A stretch of 35,273 nucleotides of DNA from Acidobacteriota bacterium (GCA_009840635.1 VXNL01000040.1:1-35273), one strand, 5' to 3'; positions 26,666-34,648 are shown, counted from the first letter of the stretch. Program-made: numbers and translations. Notes: a model not told the origin generated them from the letters alone.

Positions 26666-27922
26666 CTATCCGAACAGGCGATGAACGGGCACGGCCCAGA
26701 CGTCTCCGCCGAGGTCCAGCACGTCCTCGCCTCGATAGACGACGACGCCTCCCACCCACTCTTCGCCAAGAGCCTTCGCCAGTGCCCGGAGCGCAGAGGC
26801 GTCCCGGGGAACGATCTTCGGGCGGTTCTTCACCTCGACGCCTATGAGTCCGTGCGCCGTCGTGACGACCAGGTCCACCTCCCGACCGGACCGGGTGCGA
26901 TAGAAGGAGAGCGGAGTGTCCCGGCCCAGGGTGTCCACCCACTTCCGCGCCTCGGACACCACCAACGACTCGAATAGCGGCCCCGTCAACTCGCCGGAAT
27001 AACCGGTGGTCTGACGCAGCAGGCCGAGATCCATCCAGTGGATCTTCGGCGTCTTGATCGTTGCGCTGGTGAGGTTCGCGCTGTACGGCGGGAGCAGGAT
27101 GACCTGGTAGGAGAGCCGCAGGTACTCCAGGTAACGCCGGACCGTCGGCGTCCCGAGCGCCGCGTCGCGGGCAAGCTCGGCGTAGTGGAGAAGCCCGGAG
27201 GTCCGGAGCATCACGAGGCGCTGGAGCTTGCGGAACGGAAGCAGATCGGAGACCCGTCCGAGATCGGCCAGGTCCCGCTCGAGGAACGTCTGTTGGTAGG
27301 AGCGCAACCACTCGCGGCGCTCCCCGTCGTCCAGTGACAGGAGCTCCGGCATTCCGCCCCAGGCGGCAAGGTGGTCGAACGCCTCGGTCCGCGACCCGAC
27401 CTCCTCGCCGATGAGGCGCGGCGGCTCGGCGCTCAGCAGGGCTCTGAAGTCCTCCGGGGCGGTGATGAGACGGTCGAACAGGGGCCGGGAAGGCGGCGTC
27501 CCCGCCGGTGCGCCGAGTTCGGAGAGCGTGAGGGGCCACAGCTCATAGACGAAGGCGCGACCGGCCAGGGACTCGCGCACCCGGTGCAGCAGGAGGACGC
27601 GGGAAGAGCCCAGCAGCACGGAGAAGCGGAGAGCGCCCTCGTCGTAGGCGTACTTCACCTTGTCGAAGACCCCGGGCTCCTTCTGCGCCTCGTCGATCAC
27701 CGCCGGCCCGATGGTCGTTCCCCAGACCGCGGTCCGGAGGCTCCGCACGGTCTCCCGCTCCTCGATCGCGTCGAGGTTCACGTACCGCAGGTCGGGGTAG
27801 AGATCGCGTGCGAGCGTGGTCTTCCCGGTCTGTCGCGCGCCACTGATCACGACCAGGCGCCGCCGGTCGCTCGGAGGCGTTCTGGTACTCAACCACCGAA
27901 AACGACGCAAATTCGTCTGCAT
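26666..27922 (-). CDS. AAA-family ATPase with C-terminal DUF4143 (nuclease-like) domain
   Basis: 418 aa. An N-terminal P-loop, ISGARQTGKTTLARD (Walker A Lys34), and Walker B AVIDEAQKEP (Asp77/Glu78) are followed by the winged-helix middle (LLHYAELARDAALGTPTVRRYLEYL). The C-terminal DUF4143 domain has the restriction-endonuclease-like signature FYRTRSGREVDLVV … IGVEVKN (D-x(n)-E-x-K). These ATPases are widespread, usually single genes of unknown role, often in variable regions. Its ATG sits inside a 37-bp palindrome (27920-27956). It lies downstream of the HsdR-N-like gene and upstream of the Asp-box gene, both on the same strand. Base composition in its 5' part is close to the genome average, unlike the neighbouring nuclease gene. 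Confidence 0.93.
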   Translation of the reverse strand: MQTNLRRFRWLSTRTPPSDRRRLVVISGARQTGKTTLARDLYPDLRYVNLDAIEERETVRSLRTAVWGTTIGPAVIDEAQKEPGVFDKVKYAYDEGALRFSVLLGSSRVLLLHRVRESLAGRAFVYELWPLTLSELGAPAGTPPSRPLFDRLITAPEDFRALLSAEPPRLIGEEVGSRTEAFDHLAAWGGMPELLSLDDGERREWLRSYQQTFLERDLADLGRVSDLLPFRKLQRLVMLRTSGLLHYAELARDAALGTPTVRRYLEYLRLSYQVILLPPYSANLTSATIKTPKIHWMDLGLLRQTTGYSGELTGPLFESLVVSEARKWVDTLGRDTPLSFYRTRSGREVDLVVTTAHGLIGVEVKNRPKIVPRDASALRALAKALGEEWVGGVVVYRGEDVLDLGGDVWAVPVHRLFG

Positions 27923-27956
27923 AGAGACTGATTTTACAGGTAAATCTGACTCTATG
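27920..27956 (-). promoter_or_regulatory. Imperfect palindrome covering the ATPase start codon
   Basis: CATAGAGACTGATTT (27920-27934) and AAATCTGACTCTATG (27942-27956) match in 13 of 15 pairs around TACAGGT. A second, slightly offset symmetry, TTTAC-AG-GTAAA (27933-27944), lies in the centre. On the minus strand the 3' arm ends exactly with the ATG of the ATPase gene and pairs with a CAT in the leader. It could be a repressor operator or an RNA hairpin hiding the start codon. It is conspicuously AT-rich against its surroundings. Confidence 0.6.
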
Positions 27957-28026
27957 TCAGCAGTTGGGACACGATGCGGTCGTCTTTCGGACCGACGAAC
28001 TGCGATTCTCTACGCGTTCCGCCGGC

Positions 28027-28950
28027 TCACTTACCTGGTCGAACGAGGACTTTCGATGGCGTGTGACCGCACGTGGTTAGGAGCCGTTTGGTGACTCGGA
28101 ACACCGTAGCTGCACTCATGTGACCCTGGAACATGAGCGGGGTTCCCGGCACGGGTTTCGGTTTGAGGAGCGTAGCGGCTGCCGTCTGCAAATGAATCAA
28201 GGGCCTTCCGCCAACCTTGTTCATGAACGGCATGTGCGCTTCCGTCAGCGATTTGCGACGGTATAGCCAATCGATCGTTCCCTGAAGGACGGACCACCAG
28301 TATTGGGGACGCCATTCGTGTCCGTCTTCAAAGCGCATCAGTGCCGGAGGCGGTTCACCGGTCGCCGTCAGTGAATCGAAGGGAACCCAATTGCTCTTTG
28401 GCGGCGGAGGCGGAGGTTGGATGGAATTCGGCTCAACGCGCGGCTTTTCGGCCTTCCTCCACGCGCCCGATCTTGCGTTTGGCCGCCAGAGAGCGAGGAG
28501 CGAAAGAGCGCTTGCTTGTGGTTCGTCCCTGGAGAGCACGATGTCCATCAGTTGTTTCTCTTCGATCACAACCGGCTTGAACACGTCGAACAGAATCCAA
28601 TGGTCGCCGTCCGAAAGCACTGCGAATTTTGCCCCGCGATTGTTCGCATAGTGCGTCGTCTGATTGATCTCCTTGATGTCCAGTTTGTGGTCCAACGCCT
28701 TGGCCTCAATGATGGCGGCCAGCTTCCCCTCGCTATGCAGGAGGGCGTAGTCGGCTTGACCATCAGGTGTCCGGTACTCATGCAGAACTAGGGCCGGGTC
28801 CTCCGTATCCCAGCCGAGAACAGTCAGGATCGGATCAATCAGCGAGGCACGCGTTTGCGCTTCGTTCCACCCTTGGCCAGATCGCGCCAGTTTGATCCGG
28901 TCGCGGACCGTTTCAATGGTGGTCAGAAGTGGGGACAACAGATCACTCAT
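28027..28950 (-). CDS. HsdR-N-like PD-(D/E)xK domain protein
   Basis: 307 aa. Residues 1-130 match the N-terminal nuclease domain of type I restriction R subunits (HSDR_N): RASLIDPILTVLGWD, then D67 in GQADYAL, E82-x-K84 in AAIIEAKALD, and the QTTHYAN motif near 98-104. There is no helicase domain and no hsdM or hsdS neighbour. A Pro-rich linker (about 168-190) leads to a C-terminal domain with MRFEDGHEWRPQYWWSVLQ and TIDWLYRRKSLTEA that I do not recognise. AAGGAG lies about 9 nt before the ATG. The gene is noticeably richer in A/T and uses more A/T-ending codons than its neighbours, which suggests horizontal gain. It could be a defence or DNA-processing nuclease, but the function is not established. 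Confidence 0.8.
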   Translation of the reverse strand: MSDLLSPLLTTIETVRDRIKLARSGQGWNEAQTRASLIDPILTVLGWDTEDPALVLHEYRTPDGQADYALLHSEGKLAAIIEAKALDHKLDIKEINQTTHYANNRGAKFAVLSDGDHWILFDVFKPVVIEEKQLMDIVLSRDEPQASALSLLALWRPNARSGAWRKAEKPRVEPNSIQPPPPPPKSNWVPFDSLTATGEPPPALMRFEDGHEWRPQYWWSVLQGTIDWLYRRKSLTEAHMPFMNKVGGRPLIHLQTAAATLLKPKPVPGTPLMFQGHMSAATVFRVTKRLLTTCGHTPSKVLVRPGK

Positions 28951-29009
28951 AACGTCTTACTCCTTCGCTTGGGCGTTGCTGCCTCCATCGTTACCCAACA
29001 GATTCGGCT

Positions 29010-29056
29010 TCGCTGCGCTGGCGCGCAACGGTGCCGGTCTGAAGACCGGCGCTCCC
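29010..29056 (-). repeat. Dispersed double-hairpin repeat, copy 6 (inverted)
   Basis: On the minus strand it reads GGGAGCGCCGG followed by the perfect stem GCCGGTCT / AGACCGGC (29033-29040 with 29043-29050) and a weaker second stem, TGCGC / GCGCA (29014-29018 with 29023-29027). It lies between the TauD-type stop and the HsdR-N-like start, at the right edge of the low-GC stretch. Confidence 0.8.
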
Positions 29057-29070
29057 TGGCCAGCGACGTC

Positions 29071-29988
29071 TCATCGCTCGGCGTCGTAGGTGTCCGGGCC
29101 GGCGAAGGTGACCCGGTACATGAGGCGGGCCTCGCGTTCATCGAACGGGGAGCCGGCGTGCATGACCGAGCGGTTGTCCCAGACGGCGACGTCACCGGGA
29201 CGCCACTGCCAGCAGACGGCAAAGTCGGGGCCGGTGGCGTGGGCCAGGAGTTCACCGAGCAGGGAACGCGTTTCCGCTTCCGCCAGGTCGGTGACCGACT
29301 CGATGTGGCAATCGGGTATCAACAGCGCCCGGCGGCCGGTTTCCGGGTGTTTCACCACCAGGGGCCGGATCACCGGAGGGTGCGTCCGCCGCACTTCCGG
29401 TGGCATTTCGCGGCGGTGGGGGTTGTCCCGGCGGAGGCGGTCGTCCAGGAAGGTGTAGGAGTGGACCGCGTACCGTCCCTCGATTCGGCGGCGCAGGCGG
29501 GGAGGCAGGGCGTCGTAGGCGTCCGCCATCCCCGCGTACCAGGTTCCGCCGCCGGTCTCGGGATGGGTCCGGCAGTGAAAGATCGAACCCGCGGGCTGGG
29601 GATAGCGGAAGCTGTCGTCGGTGTGCCAGAGGACCTCTCCGGGTTCCGCGCGCACGAAGAGCGCCCGGTACTTGCCGTCCCGGTAGAGATTGCCCAGCCG
29701 CAGGATCTCCGGATATCCGGGAAGCAGGAAGTCGGAGTCGTACTTCTCGTTCTTCTCGAGCGGCCCGAACGCCCGGCAGAAGCGCAGGAAGTCCTTGGGG
29801 CAGAGCTCCGCCCCCGTGCGCAGGACCAGGAGTCCACCCGAATCCAGCCACAACCGGCGCAGCGCGGCGAGTTGGTGGTCAGCGGCCTCGGCGAGCGAGA
29901 ACCCCTCGACGACCCGGCCGAATCCGGACGGGGTGATCGCCTCGGAGCGGAGGAGGCGGCTTGGCGCTGCGGTGGGGCTCAGGTTCAG
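29071..29988 (-). CDS. TauD/TfdA-type Fe(II)/2-oxoglutarate dioxygenase
   Basis: 305 aa if started at CTG 29988. TauD-fold enzymes hydroxylate small amino acids, sulfonates and similar compounds. The iron site is HTDD in EVLWHTDDSFRYPQP (His and Asp ligands) and the distal His in VWDNRSVMHAGSPFD; the 2-oxoglutarate Arg is expected in ARLMYRVTFAG. The conserved N-terminus (ITPSGFGRVVEGFSL, then WLDSGGLLVLRTG) begins about 20 residues after the CTG. No in-frame ATG, GTG or TTG exists between that region and the middle of the upstream dehydrogenase gene. The CTG overlaps the TGA of a 31-codon ORF (CTGA), so a coupled non-standard start or a sequencing indel must be assumed. It follows P5C dehydrogenase on the same strand, which suggests amino-acid metabolism. 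Confidence 0.85.
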   Translation of the reverse strand: MNLSPTAAPSRLLRSEAITPSGFGRVVEGFSLAEAADHQLAALRRLWLDSGGLLVLRTGAELCPKDFLRFCRAFGPLEKNEKYDSDFLLPGYPEILRLGNLYRDGKYRALFVRAEPGEVLWHTDDSFRYPQPAGSIFHCRTHPETGGGTWYAGMADAYDALPPRLRRRIEGRYAVHSYTFLDDRLRRDNPHRREMPPEVRRTHPPVIRPLVVKHPETGRRALLIPDCHIESVTDLAEAETRSLLGELLAHATGPDFAVCWQWRPGDVAVWDNRSVMHAGSPFDEREARLMYRVTFAGPDTYDAER

Positions 29989-30080
29989 GCTCCGTGCGGC
30001 AGCCGGTCCGGCATGACGGCCAGGACGAACCGGAGCACCGCGAGCGTGCCCGCGGCGCGGTGGAAGTGGTCCGGGTCCAC
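29985..30080 (-). CDS. Possible 31-aa ORF between P5C dehydrogenase and the dioxygenase
   Basis: GTG 30080 to TGA 29985 encodes a 31-residue peptide with a hydrophobic core, GTLAVLRFVLAVMP. It is in the same frame as the dehydrogenase, after its TAG, and its TGA overlaps the CTG of the dioxygenase by the CTGA pattern. There is no clear ribosome site. It may be a translated coupling ORF, the remains of a longer C-terminus, or chance. Confidence 0.3.
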   Translation of the reverse strand: MDPDHFHRAAGTLAVLRFVLAVMPDRLPHGA

Positions 30081-30107
30081 CTTGTCGGGCGTGTCGGAGG
30101 AGGCTTC

Positions 30108-31742
30108 CTAGGCGCTCAGGAACGGATAGCGGTAGTCCTTCGCCGGCGCAAAGTTCTCCTTGACGGTGCGGATGTTGGTCCAGCGAAGCAGGTGCGAACC
30201 CGAGCCGGTCTTGTCGTTCGTCCCGGACGCGCGGCCCCCGCCGAAGGGCTGCTGGCCGATCACCGCGCCGGTCGGCTTGTCGTTGATGTAGAAGTTGCCG
30301 GCGGCGTGGCGGAGCGTCCCGTAGGCCTGTTCGGCGGCCAGCCGGTCGTTCGCGAAGATGGCGCCGGTCAGGCCGTACGGAGACGTGTCCCGGCACAGGT
30401 CCAGGGTCTCGGCGTACTGGTTGTCCGGATAGAAATAGACGCACAGCACCGGCCCGAAGATCTCCTCGGTCATCAGCCGGTTCCGCGGGTTGTCGGTGAC
30501 CACCATGGTGGGTTCCACGAACCAGCCGACGGAGTCGTCGGCCTTCCCGCCCATCATCACGTTGCAGGACGGGTCGCCGTGCGCGACACCAAGGTAGCTG
30601 GACACTTTCTTAAAGGCCCGCTCGTCGATCACCGCGCCCATGAAGTTGGCGTAGTCCGTGGGATCGCCCATCGTGACCGTCTTGGCCTCCTCCAGGAAGC
30701 GGTCGACGAACGCGTCCCGCATGCTCTCCGGGAGGTAGGCGCGGGAGGCCGCCGAGCACTTCTGTCCCTGGAACTCGTAAGCGCCCCGGATCAGGTTGGC
30801 GACGAGCGCCTCCGCATCGGCGGATGCGTGGGCGACCACGAAGTTCTTGCCGCCGGTTTCGCCGACGATGCGGGGGTAGGAACGGTAGTTCGCGATGTTC
30901 TCCCCGACCGTCTTCCAGATGTGCTGGAAGGTGGCCGTCGAGCCGGTGAAATGAACGCCGGCGAGGGTGGGATGGGCAAGCGCCGGGGCGCCGATGGTGG
31001 GCCCGTGGCCCGGGAGCATGTTCACGATGCCGTCCGGCAGCCCGGCTTCCTTGTAGAGCTCCATCAGGTAGTACGCCGAGAGCATCTGCGTCTCCGCGGG
31101 CTTCCAGACCGTGGTGTTCCCCATGATCGCCGGAGCGAGCGGCAGGTTCCCGCCGATGGCGGTGAAGTTGAAGGGGCTGATCGCGAAGATGAATCCTTCG
31201 AGGGCGCGGTACTCGAGGTAGTTCCAGACCCCCGGCTCGGCCTCGCCCACCGGCTGCTGCCGGACGAGCTGATCGAGGAAGTAGGCGTTGAACCGGAGCA
31301 TGTCCGCGAGTTCGCAGGCCGCTTCGATTTCCGCCTGATGACAGGTCTTCGACTGCCCCAGCATGGTGGCGGCGTTCATCCGGAACCGGTGCGGCCCCAC
31401 GAGGAGGTCGGCGATCCGGAGATAGAGGCTGGCGCGCGCCCGGTAGTCGAGTTCGGACCAGCTCTGCCAGGCGTCCGCGGCGGCCGCGATGGCCTCCTCG
31501 ACGAGGTCGGGCGTCGTCTCGTGGTACCGGGCGAGAACGTGGGAGTGGTTGTGCGGCGACCGGACCTCGGCGATCTTGCCGGTGCGGATCTCCCTGCCGC
31601 CGATGATGATCGGGATCTCGACGATTTCGTTCGACTGGCGGTCGAGTTCCGCCTCCAGCGCGGTGCGTTCCGCGCTGCCCGGCTCGTAACCGAGGACGGG
31701 CTCGTTGGCGGGGCGGGGGACGGCCTGAATTCCCTGGCTCAT
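30108..31742 (-). CDS. pruA: L-glutamate gamma-semialdehyde (P5C) dehydrogenase
   Basis: 544 aa aldehyde dehydrogenase that oxidises glutamate semialdehyde, in equilibrium with pyrroline-5-carboxylate, to glutamate with NAD+: the last step of proline and ornithine/arginine breakdown. Motifs are AISPFNFTAIGGNLPLAPA (190-205), VWKPAE, VHFTGSTATFQHIW, VGETGGKN (general base Glu295) and GQKCSAASR (nucleophile Cys329), and a C-terminal QQPFGGGRASGTNDKTG. Length and the N-terminal extension fit the single-function group 1/ALDH4A1-like enzymes rather than the PutA fusion. AAGGAG lies about 9 nt before the ATG. No proline dehydrogenase gene is in the window. The start codon is only 18 bp from the divergent dehydratase start. 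Confidence 0.95.
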   Translation of the reverse strand: MSQGIQAVPRPANEPVLGYEPGSAERTALEAELDRQSNEIVEIPIIIGGREIRTGKIAEVRSPHNHSHVLARYHETTPDLVEEAIAAAADAWQSWSELDYRARASLYLRIADLLVGPHRFRMNAATMLGQSKTCHQAEIEAACELADMLRFNAYFLDQLVRQQPVGEAEPGVWNYLEYRALEGFIFAISPFNFTAIGGNLPLAPAIMGNTTVWKPAETQMLSAYYLMELYKEAGLPDGIVNMLPGHGPTIGAPALAHPTLAGVHFTGSTATFQHIWKTVGENIANYRSYPRIVGETGGKNFVVAHASADAEALVANLIRGAYEFQGQKCSAASRAYLPESMRDAFVDRFLEEAKTVTMGDPTDYANFMGAVIDERAFKKVSSYLGVAHGDPSCNVMMGGKADDSVGWFVEPTMVVTDNPRNRLMTEEIFGPVLCVYFYPDNQYAETLDLCRDTSPYGLTGAIFANDRLAAEQAYGTLRHAAGNFYINDKPTGAVIGQQPFGGGRASGTNDKTGSGSHLLRWTNIRTVKENFAPAKDYRYPFLSA

Positions 31743-31760
31743 TAGACTCTTTCTCCTTAC

Positions 31761-32858
31761 GTGACTACGTCAGATTCCGGGACTTCGGAAGCCGGGAATG
31801 CTACCCGAGAGACGCCGTCCGCGGGCGGTGTTTCAGCGGGCGCCGCACTGCTCCGCGATTTGCCGGAACGGGTGCGGGAGGCCGCGTCCCGGATCCGGCC
31901 TTATCTGAAGGAAACGCCCTTCGAGATTGCGCGCGGTCTCACCCATCAGCGGGCGGCCGCCACACCCGGTGCGGCGGTCCGCTGGAAGCTCGAGTGCTTC
32001 GGGGTGACGGGGTCCTTCAAGATCCGGGGAGCCCTGAACAAGCTGTTGGTGCTGCGGGACACGACAGGTGCCGGGGTGCTCGAAGAGGGCCTCATCACCG
32101 CGTCCACCGGGAACCACGGGCGGGCTACGGCCCACGCGCTCTCGCTGCTGGACGGGCGCGGGGTGGTGTACCTCCCCCGGACGGTGGCCGACTCGAAGCG
32201 GCGAGTCCTCGAGGACCAGTACGGCGACGTGGTCGAACTCCGTCTCGTGGGCGAAGACGCAGTGGAGTCCGAATACGCCGCCCGGGAAGACGCGGAGCGG
32301 AGCGGGCGGCCGTTCGTTTCGCCCTACAACGACCCGGACATCATCGCGGGGCAGGGAACCGTCGGCTTCGAGATGGACGCCGCGCTCGCCGAGGAACGGT
32401 TGGATGCGGTGCTGGTGCCGGTGGGCGGCGGCGGCCTGATCGCGGGCATCGCCGGTTGGCTGAAACACGCCCACCCCGGGATCCAGGTGGTGGGTTGTCA
32501 GCCGCGCGCGTCCGCCGTCATGGCGGCTTCGGTGCGCGCCGGCCGTCTCCTTGAGTCGGGACGCGACGTGCCGTTCGAACCGACCCTTGCCGACGCGGTC
32601 GCGGGCGGGGTTGAAGAGGGCGCCGTCACCTTCGCACTGTGTAGCGAGCTCGTGGATGCATGGATCCTGCTCGACGAGGGGGACATCGCCGCCGCCATGC
32701 GCCGGGTGCTCGGGGAGCGCTTCGCGATGGTCGAGGGCTCGGCGGCCCTGCCGGTGGCGGCGCTCCCGCAACTGGGTCCGGGGATCGCCTCCGTGGGGCT
32801 CGTCGTCAGTGGCGCCGGGATCAGCCGCGAGGGCGTGCGCGTGTTGGCCGGGGACTAG
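31761..32858 (+). CDS. Threonine/serine dehydratase (PLP fold type II)
   Basis: 365 aa. It deaminates threonine (or serine) to 2-oxobutyrate (or pyruvate), or acts as a serine racemase; all share this fold. Motifs are TGSFKIRGALNKL (PLP Lys87), TASTGNHGRATAHA (substrate/phosphate loop), NDPDIIAGQGTVGFE and VPVGGGGLIAGIAG (PLP-phosphate glycine loop). There is no C-terminal ACT regulatory domain, so this is a catabolic-type enzyme. The first 32 residues are low-complexity Ser/Thr/Gly and not part of the family. The GTG start has no Shine-Dalgarno sequence and lies 18 bp from the divergent dehydrogenase start, so the real start could be further in, for instance near TTG 31860. It is convergent with the next gene (10 bp gap). 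Confidence 0.9.
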   Translation: MTTSDSGTSEAGNATRETPSAGGVSAGAALLRDLPERVREAASRIRPYLKETPFEIARGLTHQRAAATPGAAVRWKLECFGVTGSFKIRGALNKLLVLRDTTGAGVLEEGLITASTGNHGRATAHALSLLDGRGVVYLPRTVADSKRRVLEDQYGDVVELRLVGEDAVESEYAAREDAERSGRPFVSPYNDPDIIAGQGTVGFEMDAALAEERLDAVLVPVGGGGLIAGIAGWLKHAHPGIQVVGCQPRASAVMAASVRAGRLLESGRDVPFEPTLADAVAGGVEEGAVTFALCSELVDAWILLDEGDIAAAMRRVLGERFAMVEGSAALPVAALPQLGPGIASVGLVVSGAGISREGVRVLAGD

Positions 32859-32868
32859 GGAGCGCCGC

Positions 32869-33399
32869 TCAACTCGCCGACCCGTCGGGTGGCGCCTCGG
32901 CGGCTGCCTTCGACGGCGGCGGCGCGTGCGGCGTGTTGGTGGTGATCAGCAGCACGGACAGCAGCACCCCCGCGATCCCGACCCAGAGCATCGGCCCGCC
33001 CCGCAACCGCCCTCCGGATAGAAGCAGCGTCGAGATCGCGGTAATCGTGACCGCGCCCCCGAACACGACGGGCATGACCGCGTGGGGGATGCGGGCGCCG
33101 CCGGTGAACATCGCCATGGTCAGTCCGAAGGCTCCGAGCGCCCCCAGGAGTCCCGCCGCGAATCCCCAGGCGAGGCTGCTGCCCGCGACCGGCGCGAAGG
33201 AGAAGTTGTCCCCGCGGAGCCACATCCCGATGGCGCCGCCCGCGATCGCCACCACCAGGTAGGCGATCCCGATCCCCAGGTACGGCTTGAAGGGACTGGC
33301 GGTCGCGTCCGCGAGGCGCGCCTGCCCCAGCGTCGGTCCGTAGAGACCCCAGGCAAGGGCGGTGACCAGGGCGAACAGGAAGGGAAGGGCGGTGCGCAT
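32869..33399 (-). CDS. Small inner-membrane protein, EamA/DMT-like
   Basis: 176 aa from ATG 33399, chosen because GGAGG lies 6 nt upstream; the longer frame has no support. About five hydrophobic helices can be counted: ALPFLFALVTALAWGLYG, YLGIGIAYLVVAIAGGAIG, WGFAAGLLGALGAFGLTMAM, VMPVVFGGAVTITAISTLL and MLWVGIAGVLLSVLLIT. The short, repeated helix pattern resembles a half-size drug/metabolite transporter (EamA), but the match is loose. The last 25 residues are Pro/Ala-rich. On the minus strand, TATGAT at 33426-33421 is a fair -10 box. It is convergent with the dehydratase gene and divergent from the dioxygenase at 33492. Substrate unknown. Confidence 0.7.
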   Translation of the reverse strand: MRTALPFLFALVTALAWGLYGPTLGQARLADATASPFKPYLGIGIAYLVVAIAGGAIGMWLRGDNFSFAPVAGSSLAWGFAAGLLGALGAFGLTMAMFTGGARIPHAVMPVVFGGAVTITAISTLLLSGGRLRGGPMLWVGIAGVLLSVLLITTNTPHAPPPSKAAAEAPPDGSAS

Positions 33400-33491
33400 C
33401 GGAGCCTCCAGGCGGCTCCGATCATACGGAGAACCCGGGTCCGCGTGGCACACTCCGCGCGGATCCAGCGCGCGCAAAGGCCTTCTTCTCC

Positions 33492-34637
33492 ATGACCGCA
33501 GTCGAACCGCTTCGCCAGTTGGTCGCCAACGGCGGGGCTCCCGGACCCCGCGGTTTTCTGCCTCCCTACGAGCCGCTTCGGCGCCTGCCAGCGGGTTTCG
33601 GGCCGTGGGAGGAGATGGCGACGGATGTCTCCGCCCGCTACCTCGTCGGCCGGGTGCGCCGCGATCTCGCCGCGTTGCCGGAAATTGACCCCGCGCCGCT
33701 GGCCGAAGGTGCCGAGGTCGAGCGGGCCATGCTGCTGCTCACTTTCTTCGCGGGCGCTTACGTACACGCCACGGAGCCGCCAGCGGCCAGCCTACCGCCG
33801 CCGCTCGCCCGGCCGCTGCTCGCGCTGTCGCGGCGGCTGGGGCGTCCTCCGATCCTCTCCCACGCCAGCTTGGCCATGCACAACTGGCGGCGGCTGGATC
33901 CCTCGGGCCCCATCGAGGTCGAGAACCTCGTGAACCTGGTCGGCATTCACGGCAGCACCGACGAGACCTGGTTCCTCACCATCGCGGTGGCCATCGAGGC
34001 CTGCGGCGGAGAGGAGCCGGCCCGGATCGTCCGCATGGAAATGGCCGCCGAGGAGGGGGACGCCGAGGCCGTCGCCGCCGAGCTCGGACGTCTGAGCGAG
34101 ACCATCGGCCGGATCACTGTCCTGACCGAGCGCACGCGCGAGGGCTGCGACCCGCACGTCTTCTACCGCCGGGTCCGCCCGCCGTTTTCCGGGTGGTTCG
34201 AGCCCGGGGTGCGCTACGAGGGGACCGACCTGGCCGAGCCGCTGGTGCTCGCCGGCGGCAGCGCCGCGCAGAGCCCGCTCATCCAGTCCTTCGACGCGGC
34301 GCTGTCCGTCGAACAGCCGGGGGCGGCCAGGGGACCGCATCTGGACATGCGGCGCTACATGAATCCCCGGCACCGGCGGTTCATCGAAACGGTGGAGGCG
34401 AGCGGGGCGGTCCGCCGGTTCGCCGCCGCCACCCGCCACCGCGCCGTCAGGAATGCCTACGACGGCGCCCTGGAGGCCCTGGCCGAACTCCGGCGCGTCC
34501 ACATGGCCATCGTGCACGACTACATCGTGCGCCAAGCCGATCCGGGCACTGCGGCGCGCGGCACCGGAGGAACGGATTTTCGGCGCTTTCTGGGCGGGGC
34601 GATCGCCGGAACCGAGCGGGCGCGGCTCGAGGGCTGA
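33492..34637 (+). CDS. Indoleamine 2,3-dioxygenase family haem protein
   Basis: 381 aa. IDO uses haem to open the indole ring of tryptophan with O2, giving N-formylkynurenine. Family landmarks in order are GFLPPYEPLRRLP (21-33), LGRPPILSHASLAMHNW (116-132), GSTDETWFLTIAVAIEA (154-170), FYRRVRPPFSGWFEP (224-238, with the Arg expected near the active site), LAGGSAAQSPLIQSFD (253-268), MRRYMNPRHRRFIE (286-299, His294 being the proximal haem ligand) and a late GTGGTDFRRFLGG loop. Length is as expected. No kynurenine formamidase or kynureninase gene is in the window, so the pathway is not complete here. Closest bacterial relatives may act on other indoles. AAAGG lies 11 nt before the ATG. Confidence 0.93.
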   Translation: MTAVEPLRQLVANGGAPGPRGFLPPYEPLRRLPAGFGPWEEMATDVSARYLVGRVRRDLAALPEIDPAPLAEGAEVERAMLLLTFFAGAYVHATEPPAASLPPPLARPLLALSRRLGRPPILSHASLAMHNWRRLDPSGPIEVENLVNLVGIHGSTDETWFLTIAVAIEACGGEEPARIVRMEMAAEEGDAEAVAAELGRLSETIGRITVLTERTREGCDPHVFYRRVRPPFSGWFEPGVRYEGTDLAEPLVLAGGSAAQSPLIQSFDAALSVEQPGAARGPHLDMRRYMNPRHRRFIETVEASGAVRRFAAATRHRAVRNAYDGALEALAELRRVHMAIVHDYIVRQADPGTAARGTGGTDFRRFLGGAIAGTERARLEG

Positions 34638-34648
34638 GGCGAGACCGC

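Noticed and set aside
26619..27539. N-terminal extension of the Asp-box protein frame
   Set aside because: The extension is Arg/Pro-rich and lies antisense-frame within the ATPase gene; the signal peptide begins at 26618.
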